Shown here: positions 7,722-16,599 of the stretch, one piece after another | Layout: every line of letters starts with the position of its first letter | Numbering within the stretch: the first letter of the stretch is position 1 | Origin: Streptomyces sp. 846.5 | GTDB lineage: Bacteria > Actinomycetota > Actinomycetes > Streptomycetales > Streptomycetaceae | DNA length: 64,000 nt | Assembly: GCF_004365705.1 (NCBI RefSeq) | Contig: NZ_SOBN01000004.1 | Span: 1 to 64,000, forward strand | Direction: 5' to 3' | Position numbers and translations under genes: made by a program | Notes under the pieces: model-generated | What the model was told of the DNA's origin: nothing | What the model saw: the letters and a program-made list of their open reading frames with translations, nothing else | The model's database searches: none

Positions 7722-8969
7722 ATGGACGTCGTCCACGAGCGCGTCGCCGCGCTGGACGTCAGCAAGAAGGACGCCAAGGTGTGCGTCCGGGTCCCCGGCG
7801 CGCGCAAGGGGACCTTCGCCAGGGAGGTGACCACCTGGGGGTCGATGACCGGCCAGGTCCTCGAACTGCGTGAGTTCCTCCTGGACAAGAACGTGACGCT
7901 GGTCGTCATGGAGGCGACCGGCGACTACTGGAAGCAGTTCTACTACCTTCTGGAGGACGCACTGCCAGTGCAGTTGGTCAACGCGGCCCACGCGAAGAAC
8001 CTGCCCGGCCGCAAGAGCGACGTGAACGACGCCCAGTGGCTGGCTCAACTCGCAGCCCACGGGCTGCTGCGCGGCTCACTGGTGCCGCCGCCACCCGTGC
8101 GTGAACTGCGCGACCTGACCCGCCTGCGCTCCAAGCTGACCAACGACCGCTCCAAGGAGCACCAGCGGCTGGAGAAGCTCCTGGAGGACGCGGGCGTCAA
8201 ACTGTCCGTGGTGGCCACCGACATCCTCGGCGTCTCCGGTCGGCTCATGCTCGGGGCCCTGTGTGCGGGCACGGCCGGCCCCGAGGCGATGGCCGAGCTG
8301 GCCAAGGGCCGCATGCGCTCGAAGATCCCCGAGCTGCGCGAGGCCCTGACCGGCCGCTTCACCAGCCACCACGCCTTCCTGACCCGCCTGCACCTGCAAG
8401 TAATCGACGGCTTCGATGCGGCCATCGCCGAACTGGAGGCACGGATCGAGGTGGTGATGGAGCCCTTTCGCCCCCTGATCGACCTCCTGCTGACCATGCC
8501 CGGTATCGGCGAGAAGACCGCGCAGGTGATGGTCGCCGAGGCCGGTGCGGTCATCGACTGCTTCCCCAGCGCCGCATGCTTCGCGTCCTGGGCCGGACTC
8601 GCCCCCGGCTCCAACCAGTCAGGGCCGAAGACCAAACCCGCCAGGACCAGACATGGCAACACCTACCTCAAGGGCGCCCTCGGCATCGCAGCGCTGTCCG
8701 TCTCCCGCTCCCGCGGCACGTTCCTCAGCGCCCGCTATCACCGCATAGCCACCCGCCGAGGCCCGATGAGAGCCCTGGTCGCCACCGAGCACTCCATGGC
8801 CACGGCGATGTGGCACATGCTCACCCAGGGCGTGCCCTACCTCGAACTCGGCGGCGACTACTACACCCGCCGCGACCCCGAACGCGCCAAGGCCCGCATC
8901 ACCGCCCAGGCAGAGGCCCTCGGGCTCGCCGTCACCTTCAGCCCCATCGAGCCCGACACCGCCGCCTGA
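7722..8969 (+). CDS. IS110 family transposase
   Basis: A 415-residue protein with the two-part IS110 layout. The N-terminal RuvC-like DEDD domain (residues 1-160) shows AALDVSKKDAKVCVRV, VVMEATGDYWKQFYYLLED and KSDVNDAQWLAQL. The C-terminal Transposase_20 domain (about 270-370) shows LLTMPGIGEKTAQVMVAEAG and the serine-containing FASWAGLAPGSNQSG. Start at the ATG after GGTGGGAG. IS110 elements generally lack terminal inverted repeats, so the element's ends were not assigned; flanking non-coding DNA back to the IS630 right end at 7433 probably belongs to it. It looks full length and potentially active. Confidence 0.92.
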   Translation: MDVVHERVAALDVSKKDAKVCVRVPGARKGTFAREVTTWGSMTGQVLELREFLLDKNVTLVVMEATGDYWKQFYYLLEDALPVQLVNAAHAKNLPGRKSDVNDAQWLAQLAAHGLLRGSLVPPPPVRELRDLTRLRSKLTNDRSKEHQRLEKLLEDAGVKLSVVATDILGVSGRLMLGALCAGTAGPEAMAELAKGRMRSKIPELREALTGRFTSHHAFLTRLHLQVIDGFDAAIAELEARIEVVMEPFRPLIDLLLTMPGIGEKTAQVMVAEAGAVIDCFPSAACFASWAGLAPGSNQSGPKTKPARTRHGNTYLKGALGIAALSVSRSRGTFLSARYHRIATRRGPMRALVATEHSMATAMWHMLTQGVPYLELGGDYYTRRDPERAKARITAQAEALGLAVTFSPIEPDTAA

Positions 8970-9454
8970 CAACGCCCACAGTGCACCATTTGCGCAGGCC
9001 GGCCGCCACCGGTTCCCGAAGCATGTCAACAAGGCACCGCCGCACCTTCCGTCTGCCGGGCTGACCGTGATTTTCGCGTCAGTGGGACCGTGGGGCTGGG
9101 GCGAGTTGAGCCGATCTCCACCTGAATTGAAGTCAGCGATGTTTGTACGTCTTTCCGATGGAGATTCGCGCGAGCGTCGCGGGATGGAGGGCTCCGTGGT
9201 CGTGACCCCCGCCACAGGTGGGGAATTTCGTGAGCGCCGACAGACGGGTGAATCCATTGCGCGCGTCGCCTGACGAGGTGTGAGCGTGGCCTGTTATCTT
9301 CGTGGCGGAAACCGCGTGACACCAGAATAGAATCAAGAATGGCCACTCGGGTAGCCGCCAAGAAGCGGTTAGAAGTCGCCTTTCTTGTATGGCTCAATAG
9401 TCAATAGATCCTTGTGTCACTTGACTGAATACGAATGAGGAGCGTGGTGGGGGC
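8970..9454. other. Intergenic region upstream of parA, with repeat copy
   Basis: No gene is supported here. Positions 9215-9240 carry a copy of the dispersed element that begins CAGGTGGGGAATTTC, almost identical (24 of 26 bases) to one at 63139-63164 on the other strand. The last 100 bases before parA are relatively AT-rich and probably hold its promoter. The left part probably includes the right end of the IS110 element. Confidence 0.5.
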
Positions 9455-10336
9455 ATGAAGGTAATCGCCGTGGCGAACCAGAAGGGAGGTGTCGGTAAGA
9501 CCACGACGACCGTGAACCTGGCGGCTTCGCTGGCTCTGATGGGTGCCCGGGTACTGGTGGTCGATCTGGAGCCGCAGGCGCAGGCAGGGACTGCGATGGG
9601 CATCAACATTCCGCGCGGGGAGAACTCACGTTCCCTGGGGTGGGCGTTGCAGGCGTACGTGCAGGGGATCGAGACGGATCTGTCGGGCATCATCTACGAC
9701 CGGTCCCCGCTGTTGGAGGGTTGGGAGGATCCGGGCGTCCTGCATTTGTTGGCCTCGGAGGAGTCGACGATGAGCCGGGCGCAGGACCTGTTGGTGGGTG
9801 CGGGGTTCGCGGCGACGCCCATGCTGAGGCGGATGCTGCTCAGCCTGGAGGACTGCTACGACTACGTGGTGATCGACACTCCTCCGGCGATCTCGTCGCT
9901 GGCCGCGGTGGGCTGGGCTGCGGGGGACTGGGTCCTGACGGTGTGCTATCCGGAGTACGCCACCGTGCGCGGCGCGGTCACCTTGGCCGGCTCCGTCAAC
10001 TACGTCGCGAAGAACACCGACAACGAGTGCAATCCGCAGTACCTGGGGGCGGTGCTGAACAAGTCGAACCCGCCCTCGGGCTGGAAGCAGCAGGAGGTCG
10101 ACGTCCGTGCGGGCATGGTCACCTCGGGGCTGCTGCCGTTCGTGCGCGATATCCGCCAGGACAACCGCATCTCACGGTCATTCGGCGGTGGTGTGCCGGC
10201 GGTGCTGGCGTTTGCGAACATGCCTCCGGGCAAGCACTATGCGGCGTTGATGCACGAGGTGCTCAGTCGGATGAGTCTGCCGCGTGAGGGGTGGGAGATC
10301 GCTCCTCCTCTGATCGAGGAGGAGATCGTTGTCTGA
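9455..10336 (+). CDS. ParA family partition ATPase
   Basis: A 293-residue deviant-Walker ATPase. Walker A' is at residues 10-17 (KGGVGKTT), VVDLEPQAQAG (residues 35-45) is the switch I region, and DYVVIDTPPA (about 140) is Walker B. Such enzymes move or segregate DNA or protein cargo. The length fits the plasmid/chromosome Soj group rather than MinD. The gene overlaps the next by 8 nt, implying a two-gene operon. A GAGGAGCG ribosome-binding site lies before ATG. In this setting, after two IS elements, it may be a remnant of an integrated plasmid or an orphan partition cassette. Confidence 0.92.
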   Translation: MKVIAVANQKGGVGKTTTTVNLAASLALMGARVLVVDLEPQAQAGTAMGINIPRGENSRSLGWALQAYVQGIETDLSGIIYDRSPLLEGWEDPGVLHLLASEESTMSRAQDLLVGAGFAATPMLRRMLLSLEDCYDYVVIDTPPAISSLAAVGWAAGDWVLTVCYPEYATVRGAVTLAGSVNYVAKNTDNECNPQYLGAVLNKSNPPSGWKQQEVDVRAGMVTSGLLPFVRDIRQDNRISRSFGGGVPAVLAFANMPPGKHYAALMHEVLSRMSLPREGWEIAPPLIEEEIVV

Positions 10337-11219
10337 CGCCGCGGGCTCGGGGAACCGGACACCCAAGAAGAGGAGCGCGAGCGCTCTGAGGCGACCTGCC
10401 TCCGGCGTCTTCAACGCCGTCATCGCCGGCGCAGACGAGGTGGTAGCCAACTCGTTCATCGCCCAAGGCGTTTTCAATTCCTCAGCGCCCGGGCCGGAGC
10501 CCGGCACACCGCCCCCCGCTACTCCCCCCCATCTGATCGCACTGGGCCCACAGCGGGTCCCCAATTCTGGTTTCTCATCGCCCGCCGCTATGAGTGCCGT
10601 GCTCGATCCTCGACGATCACCGGTGGACACCCAGGTGTTGAGTGGTTCGTTCCCGGTGCCGACGGTGGCTGTGACGGACAATGCGGGCGAGCCTCCCGCA
10701 CCGACGTGCGACGACGGCGCGAAACGGCGAGCAGCCGGCCGACGTTCCGGGACACCGTGGGCCCGGCAGGCTGTGACCGTGAGCTTCGTGGACGCTGTGG
10801 TCTCCTCCAACACCTGGACCACCCACGGTTTTCGGATCGTGCCCGACGTACTGACCGCACTCAAAGTCCGCCTCGCCATGGACCGTAGAACCTGCGCCAA
10901 CCCCAAACTCGCCGTCGGCCACTACCTCGACGCAGCTCTGCGCCACGCTCCCACTGACGTCGCTGAACAAGTCGCCTCTGCCCAAGCCTTCCTGTCCCGA
11001 CGCATGGGTATCGTCGACTCCGGCCGGCAATCCACCTACCGCGTCGGCCCCCAAGCACGAGCCCTGGCCACCAGTCTCAATGCGGCACTCCAAGAAGCCG
11101 ACCACGGCCGAAAAGGCATCTTCGTCGTCTCCGCCTCTCTCCAAACCCTCCTCCAGGCCCTGGACGCCGAGGGCCCACTCCAACGTCCCCCGAATCGCGA
11201 TCACACCCACCTGATGTGA
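10329..11219 (+). CDS. Putative ParA partner protein
   Basis: About 296 residues from a TTG start that overlaps the parA stop by 8 nt, with GAGGAGGAGATCG as ribosome-binding site. Residues 1-150 are low-complexity and Pro/Ala-rich. Residues 165-275 look folded: FRIVPDVLTALKVRLAMDRR followed by a helix-rich segment. I do not see the ParB/Spo0J core (no GERR-type motif), so if it is the centromere-binding partner it is an unusual one. The assignment rests on position and translational coupling. The C-terminal part could form a ribbon-helix-helix or winged-helix DNA-binding unit (inference). Confidence 0.6.
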   Translation: MSDAAGSGNRTPKKRSASALRRPASGVFNAVIAGADEVVANSFIAQGVFNSSAPGPEPGTPPPATPPHLIALGPQRVPNSGFSSPAAMSAVLDPRRSPVDTQVLSGSFPVPTVAVTDNAGEPPAPTCDDGAKRRAAGRRSGTPWARQAVTVSFVDAVVSSNTWTTHGFRIVPDVLTALKVRLAMDRRTCANPKLAVGHYLDAALRHAPTDVAEQVASAQAFLSRRMGIVDSGRQSTYRVGPQARALATSLNAALQEADHGRKGIFVVSASLQTLLQALDAEGPLQRPPNRDHTHLM

Positions 11220-12006
11220 CGTCCACTCCCCGATGACACGCCACCAATACGCCCATAACGGACAAATTAGGACGTGATTGGTAGCCTCGCCGAATGCGCT
11301 TCAAGCAAGGCCCTCAGTGGCCAAAGGGTGCGATGCCCGCTCATCCAGGCGGCATCGATTGGTGCGGCGGTGGGATCCGATCGTGGCCCCGACTGTTGAG
11401 GGCCATCGTCGGGCTGCCGGTCCTGCAGACGCGGACAGTACCCGGTCGGCCACGCCCGGCGCGCTCGAGGCAGATGTCAGCCGCACGGGCTCGGCCCAGG
11501 ATGAATGCCGAACAGATGATGCAGCGTCACGCCATTCCGACGCCGCGGAAAGCCGCCTCGATCCAAGCCTTGGAGCGTGGCCCGGGCTGGAGGGCCGGAC
11601 GGATGGGCGTGCCGCAACAGGCAACCCGAAAGCGTCTACGTAGTGTGTTGGTAGGTTCCCTGAGAGAAGTCCCCAGCGGACGGCAGCCGACCCCAGTACC
11701 TACATGCGGTCACTGCTTCACGCGGGGCACATCGATCACCGCGCGCTGGCTCTACTTCCTCTTCACATGGTCGATGAGATACCACGGTGATCCGGGCCGG
11801 CGCCCTGAACCGCGGCGGATGGAAAAACACGAGAATTCGCGGAGCAGCCGCCCGAGAACGTTCTCCGCTGTCCGGTGAATCCGTCGTCCTCTGCGATCGG
11901 GATACTGCCGCAGCCTCTACCCATGCCGTCTCCCCAGGGGGAGTAGAGCCACAGATATCCGGCTCCTTCGCCACAACAAATATGCGATGACGCAATAGGA
12001 GCTTCT
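11220..12006. other. Intergenic region without a supported gene
   Basis: About 790 bp. Frames are open in several phases but their translations are Arg/Ala/Pro-rich without motifs, as expected of non-coding GC-rich DNA. Some of it may be decayed sequence from whatever brought in the parA pair. Confidence 0.5.
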
Positions 12007-13098
12007 ATGTCGGCATCCAGGCGAGTGATTGCGACAATTCTCGCTGCATTGTTCATCCTGGCCTCCTCTGAACAAGCCTTCGGCGCCGTGACCCTGAAAC
12101 AGGACTTGCTGGGGCCGGTCACGTCAACGCCGGATTCCCCGTTCGCGGCCACCATGAGGGTGCATTCATCGGCGTGTACTCATGTGCAGGCGCTCGGCGT
12201 GGCCGTGCGTGATGCCCAGGGGAACAATCTCGACTTTCCGGGATCAACAGGTCCCGTCGTGATCTGCCCAGCCGGGTTCAAGCTCACCACGGCGGCGCGC
12301 TCCTTCCACGCCGGCACCTACACCATGTTCGGCTTCTACCGCGACGCCGCCGGCTACCACAACTTCCCCTCGAAGAAGCTGACCGTGGGCCAGGCACCCG
12401 GAACCACCCCGGGAACAGGGAAAACCCCCTACTGGAGCGAAGAGTTCAACCACCCCCTCGCCTGGGGCTGCCGCTGGACGGCAAGCACCACAAGCGCATA
12501 CCAGTACGGCAACCACAACCCAGCGGACGACAAACTCGACTGGCTGAACCCCTCCAGCGTGAAGGTGGCCAACGGCGTTGCCACCTTCACCGCACGGCCG
12601 AGCTCGCACATCCTGGAGAACGGGCGTCAGGCGTGGGACACCGGTCTGCTGACCACCGAAGGATCTGCCGAGGGCTTCCAGATCAGGACGGGCGACTACG
12701 TCGAGACCCGAGTCCAGCTCCCCACCAGTATCGGAGCCTGGCCTGCGCTGTGGACATGGAAAGACGGCAACAACGAGATCGACACCTTCGAGTACCACGT
12801 CGACAACCCGAACCTGCTCGAACTGACTGATCACATCAACAACAACCAGCTGTACTGGACCAACACGCATGCGGTCCAGCCCGGAAAATGGATCACCGTC
12901 GGTGTCTACTACGGAGCCAGCAGCCACGACTGGTACGTGAACGGCACCAAGATCTTCGAAGACAGGAAGCCGGCCCCTCCGGGCTTCTCGGCCTATCTCA
13001 TCCTGAACCTGTCCATCGTGGCCGGCACCTACCACCCCGCACCGACGAGTACCGACCCCATCACCTTCGCTGCCGACTACATCCGGGTCTACCGGTGA
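12007..13098 (+). CDS. Secreted GH16-like glycoside hydrolase
   Basis: A 363-residue protein with a signal peptide (residues 1-26). Residues 30-130 form a beta-rich accessory domain containing two Cys. From about residue 145 (YWSEEFNHPLAWGCRW) a family 16 beta-jelly-roll domain follows. The catalytic signature is E257-I-D259-T-F-E262, matching the ExDxxE of GH16, where the first Glu is the nucleophile and the last the acid/base. Downstream ALWTWKDGNNE, WYVNGTKIFED and ILNLSIVAGTYHP are also family-like. It is expected to cut a beta-glucan or related polymer outside the cell. It is followed after 42 bp by another secreted protein in the same direction. Confidence 0.85.
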   Translation: MSASRRVIATILAALFILASSEQAFGAVTLKQDLLGPVTSTPDSPFAATMRVHSSACTHVQALGVAVRDAQGNNLDFPGSTGPVVICPAGFKLTTAARSFHAGTYTMFGFYRDAAGYHNFPSKKLTVGQAPGTTPGTGKTPYWSEEFNHPLAWGCRWTASTTSAYQYGNHNPADDKLDWLNPSSVKVANGVATFTARPSSHILENGRQAWDTGLLTTEGSAEGFQIRTGDYVETRVQLPTSIGAWPALWTWKDGNNEIDTFEYHVDNPNLLELTDHINNNQLYWTNTHAVQPGKWITVGVYYGASSHDWYVNGTKIFEDRKPAPPGFSAYLILNLSIVAGTYHPAPTSTDPITFAADYIRVYR

Positions 13099-13140
13099 CG
13101 GCAGGACCTACCCACGAAAACGGAAGAGGAGCCACAGAGC

Positions 13141-13677
13141 ATGCCTGACCGCAGCCATCTGATTCGCCTGAGCCTGTGCACCGGGCTCGCCCTGTGCGCA
13201 ACCCTCGCCACGCCCGCGATTGCCGTGCCCGCACTGTCGACTTCCAGCGCGCATCCCCAACACGCCGCGCGCCACGCTGACATGGCGGTCGAGCATGTGG
13301 AAGCCCTGCCCGCCAGCGCCGGTGGGAAGACCATGGTCAGGGCGCTGGTGTCCAACCGCGGAACCGTGCGTGCACCCGCCTTCACCCTGACGGTTACGCT
13401 CCCGAAGGGAGCAACCGTGGACGGTGCAACCTTCCCTGCGCGGTGCGCGGTCGACCCCACCCGGCGCAGAGTCGTCTGCCCCTTTCCCGCGGGACTGGGC
13501 GGAGGCGGGCGCACCGCTGTGGCGCTGGTGCCGGTCCGCATCGCCGCAGACATCCCGCGCACCACTCGCCTGAACGGTGGATTCGCAACTGTCAGCAGCA
13601 ACCTCGGTGACGTCAGCAGGACAGACCACAGGATGGCCTTCACCCTCCTGATTTCCCCAGCCGGGGCGTCGCTCTAG
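13141..13677 (+). CDS. Secreted DUF11-like single-domain protein
   Basis: A 178-residue protein with a signal peptide (cleavage near residue 28) and one beta-sandwich domain. It includes KTMVRALVSNRGTVRAPAFT and LTVTLPKGATVDGATFPARC, typical of DUF11/CARDB-type extracellular domains. Two Cys (in ARCAV and VVCPF) could form a disulfide. GAAGAGGAG precedes the ATG. It probably shares a transcript with the upstream GH16 gene. It has no cell-wall anchor. Role unknown, perhaps adhesion or polymer contact. Confidence 0.7.
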   Translation: MPDRSHLIRLSLCTGLALCATLATPAIAVPALSTSSAHPQHAARHADMAVEHVEALPASAGGKTMVRALVSNRGTVRAPAFTLTVTLPKGATVDGATFPARCAVDPTRRRVVCPFPAGLGGGGRTAVALVPVRIAADIPRTTRLNGGFATVSSNLGDVSRTDHRMAFTLLISPAGASL

Positions 13678-14174
13678 TCCGCAAAAATATGGGATGACCT
13701 GCGGATATGTGCAATAGAACGCCGGACTGGCATGGGTGTCCAGGCGAGGGGTTCGCGCTGGCCAGACGGTTGTGCCGGGATCCCGCGGAGGACCGCGGCC
13801 GCCAGCAGTCATGCGTTGACCTGCATGATTCGCGAGGGTCTCTACGCCCGAATGACAGTCAGTCACCACGTCTCAGGCCGCTGTGGGACACCCAGACTTG
13901 ACCTGCTGGCAGCACCTACCGCCCGACGACTGTCCTCGAAGCCCGCAGGACAGCCAGTCCGTCACAAGCCACTGTGCCCTGCCCGAATCCGAAGGCGGAT
14001 AGGGGCGGTGGCTCGCCCACGTTGAAGGTGTGGAGCGCGTGCGCTTCGCCGAGCGGGGTGAGACTGACGGCCACTCCGTGATCCGTTAACAGGCCGTGCG
14101 GTCAGGGCAGTTGGGGACATTTTCCGGTTCGGTTCCTCCCCCGATCAGCCGCATCAGTCAGGCCGAGGAGGATG
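13678..14174. other. Intergenic region without a supported gene
   Basis: About 500 bp between a rightward gene end and the leftward end of the dehydrogenase gene. No convincing gene or perfect terminator stem was found. Confidence 0.5.
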
Positions 14175-15494
14175 TCAGGAATGGCCGAGAGACCGGTAGG
14201 TCCAGCCCGCCTCTCGCCAGTGGACGGGGTCAAGGGTTCCGCGCCCGTCGATGACCTGGGGGGAGGCGACATGATCGCTCAGCTGGTGAGGATCAAGTTG
14301 CGAGAATTCCGGCCACTCGGTGAGGTGCAGTAGGAGCGCGGCCCCATCCACAGCAGCGGTGGCATCGTTGGCGTAGTCGAGCTGGGGGTACAGCTTGCGA
14401 GCGTTGTCCAGGGCCATGGGGTCGTAGACGGTGACGTTGGCGCCCATCTGATGGAGCGTCTGGGCTACGGCCAAGGCGGGGGAGTCGCGGACGTCGTCGG
14501 TGTTCGGCTTGAAGGCAGCGCCCCACACGGCGATGCGCTTGCCCTTGAGACTTCCACCGCACTGCTCGCGGGCCAGGTCGACCATGCGGGACCGCCTGCG
14601 GGTATTGATCGCGTCGACCTCGCGCAGGAAGGCCAGTGCCTGGCCGGCTCCGAGTTCGCCGGCGCGCACCATGAACCCGCGGAGGTCTTTGGGCAGGCAG
14701 CCGCCGCCGAACCCGAGGCCGGGCTGCATGCCTGCCGGCCCGATCCGCACGTCGTGGGAGAGCGCGAAAGCGAGTTGATGGACATTGGCCCCGGCGGCTT
14801 CGCAGACCTCGGCCATGGCGTTGATGAACGAGATCTTCGTGGCGAGGAAGGCGTTCGCTGCGGTCTTCACCAGCTCCGAGGTGACCAGGTCAGTGACGAT
14901 GAAGGGAGTCCCACGCTCGAGGAGCGCTGCGTAGATGGTGCGCAGCAGTGTCTCGTCGGCGCCGCCGTTCGGGTGGAGGCCCACAACGATGCGGTCAGGG
15001 GTCAGCGTGTCCCTGATGGCGAAGGACTCGCGCAGGAACTCGGGATTCCAGGCGACACGGACCGCCTGGCCTGCGGGGGCGGTCGTATGGAGGAGATCGG
15101 TGATGCGGGCGGCGGTCCCGACCGGAACGGTGGACTTTCCGACGATCAGGGCGGGCCGGTTCAAGAAGGGCGCCAACTGGTTGACGGCGTTGAACAGGTG
15201 TGAGAGGTCGTAGGCCTGCTCGCCGTGCAGCTGGGGTGTTCCCACAGCGAGAAAGTGGGTGTCGCCGAAGTCCGCCGCTTCGGCGTAGGAGGCCGTGAAG
15301 CGGAGTCGGCCGGTTGCGGTGTGCTTGGCCAGCAGGTCGTCCAGACCCTGTTCGAAGAACGGGGCCCTCGCGGAGTTCAGGGCATGGACCTTGTCGACGT
15401 CGCTGTCCATGCCCAGCACTTGGTGGCCGAGTTCGGCCATGCTCGCAGCGTGGGTTGCACCGAGGTACCCGCAACCAATGACGGTGAGTTTCAC
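14175..15494 (-). CDS. ugd: UDP-glucose/GDP-mannose 6-dehydrogenase family
   Basis: A 439-residue NAD-dependent dehydrogenase that oxidises the sugar C6 alcohol of a nucleotide sugar to a carboxylate in two steps. Seen: the N-terminal Rossmann motif GCGYLGATHAASMAELG (residues 7-23), NPEFLRE (about 153), and the catalytic-Cys motif GFGGGCLPKD with C266. The C-terminal domain contains WGAAFKPNTDDVRDSPAL. The GTG start follows GGAAGGAC; a longer upstream frame lacks a signal. It is the third gene of a leftward set after the Wzz-kinase and GDP-fucose synthase. A UDP-xylose-synthase-like gene at 42446 would use its product if the substrate is UDP-glucose. Confidence 0.9.
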   Translation of the reverse strand: MKLTVIGCGYLGATHAASMAELGHQVLGMDSDVDKVHALNSARAPFFEQGLDDLLAKHTATGRLRFTASYAEAADFGDTHFLAVGTPQLHGEQAYDLSHLFNAVNQLAPFLNRPALIVGKSTVPVGTAARITDLLHTTAPAGQAVRVAWNPEFLRESFAIRDTLTPDRIVVGLHPNGGADETLLRTIYAALLERGTPFIVTDLVTSELVKTAANAFLATKISFINAMAEVCEAAGANVHQLAFALSHDVRIGPAGMQPGLGFGGGCLPKDLRGFMVRAGELGAGQALAFLREVDAINTRRRSRMVDLAREQCGGSLKGKRIAVWGAAFKPNTDDVRDSPALAVAQTLHQMGANVTVYDPMALDNARKLYPQLDYANDATAAVDGAALLLHLTEWPEFSQLDPHQLSDHVASPQVIDGRGTLDPVHWREAGWTYRSLGHS

Positions 15495-15609
15495 TAGCTT
15501 TGTCCTTCCGCAGGGCAGTGGAGCCGGTTCCCGTGGGTGGGTCGGGCCGGAGGAGCCGGGAGAGTCGGAGTCGGCTGCGCGCGATCGGTGACCGGGGGAG
15601 CGCTGGCGC

Positions 15610-16599
15610 TCAGATCCGCACGGTGCCGGCTGCGAGGTGCTCCAGGTACCAGGCGTAGGTCTGGGAGATTCCCTCCTTGAGCTTGATCTGTGGGGCCCAA
15701 CCCAGAGCCTGGATCCGTGAGGTGTCCAGGAGCTTGCGCGGGGTGCCGTCGAGCTCGTTCGCATCCCATGTCACGGCCCCCGCGTAGTCGACGACCTCGG
15801 CGACCAGGGCGGCGGTCTCCTGGATGGTCAGGTCGGTTCCGGTGCCCACGTTGACGGGTACGTCGCCGTCGTGGCGTTCGAGCAGGAGCAGGCATGCTCG
15901 CGCCAGGTCGTCGACGTGGAGGAACTCGCGTCGCGGTGTCCCGGTGCCCCAGTTGCGCACGAGTGTCGCGCCTGCCTCTCTGGCCTGGTGGAAGCGCCGG
16001 ATCAGGGAGGGCAGGACGTGGGAGTTCTCGGGGTGAAAGTTGTCACCGGGCCCGTAGAGGTTGGTCGGCATGGCGCTGATCCAGGGCAGGGCGTCCTGTC
16101 GGCGGACCGCCTGCACCTGCAGGATTCCGGCGATTTTGGCGATGGCGTAGGCATCGTTGGTCGGTTCCAGCGGGCCGGTCAGCAAGGCGTCCTCGCGGAT
16201 GGGCTGGGTCGCGTGCTTGGGGTAGATGCAGCTGGAGCCCAGGAAGAGCAGTCGGGTGATCCCCTGCTGGCGGGCCGCGTCAAGCACGTTGACCTGGATA
16301 CGCAGGTTGTCGGACAGGAACTCGGCAGGACGGGAGGCGTTCGCCTTGATGCCGCCCACGCGTGCCGCACTCAGGATCACCACCTGAGGTCTTGTCGCCT
16401 CGAACCAGTCGAACACGGCGCCCCGATCGCGCAGATCGAGTGCCGCGGAGCTGGGACCGATGAGGTCGGTGAAGCCCTCCTGCACCAGATGACGCCAGAT
16501 TGCAGAACCGACCATGCCGTGTGCCCCGGCCACGTACACGCGTGCTGAGCGGTCCAAGGGGCGGTGATCAGTCTGCGGTTCGCCTGCGGTGGTACTCAA
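15610..16599 (-). CDS. fcl: GDP-L-fucose synthase
   Basis: A 329-residue short-chain dehydrogenase/reductase. It performs the epimerisation and NADPH reduction of GDP-4-keto-6-deoxymannose to GDP-L-fucose, completing the pathway begun by Gmd (18335). Seen: YVAGAHGMVGSAIWRHL (GxxGxxG, residues 22-38), LFLGSSCIYPK with the catalytic Ser, and DAYAIAKIAG with the Tyr-xxx-Lys pair. MPTNLYGPGDNFHPENSHVL is a strong GDP-fucose synthase signature. The start is a TTG that overlaps the kinase stop as TTGA, so translation is coupled to it. Confidence 0.93.
   Translation of the reverse strand: MSTTAGEPQTDHRPLDRSARVYVAGAHGMVGSAIWRHLVQEGFTDLIGPSSAALDLRDRGAVFDWFEATRPQVVILSAARVGGIKANASRPAEFLSDNLRIQVNVLDAARQQGITRLLFLGSSCIYPKHATQPIREDALLTGPLEPTNDAYAIAKIAGILQVQAVRRQDALPWISAMPTNLYGPGDNFHPENSHVLPSLIRRFHQAREAGATLVRNWGTGTPRREFLHVDDLARACLLLLERHDGDVPVNVGTGTDLTIQETAALVAEVVDYAGAVTWDANELDGTPRKLLDTSRIQALGWAPQIKLKEGISQTYAWYLEHLAAGTVRI

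Noticed and set aside
6265-8969. A composite transposon formed by the two adjacent IS elements
   Set aside because: They belong to different families with different ends and have no shared cargo between them.
9026-9397. A minus-strand frame upstream of parA
   Set aside because: It covers the dispersed repeat and the likely parA promoter; no recognisable protein features.
11294-11878. A 194-residue frame between the ParA pair and the GH16 gene
   Set aside because: Arg/Pro-rich composition, no ribosome-binding site, no motif; likely non-coding.
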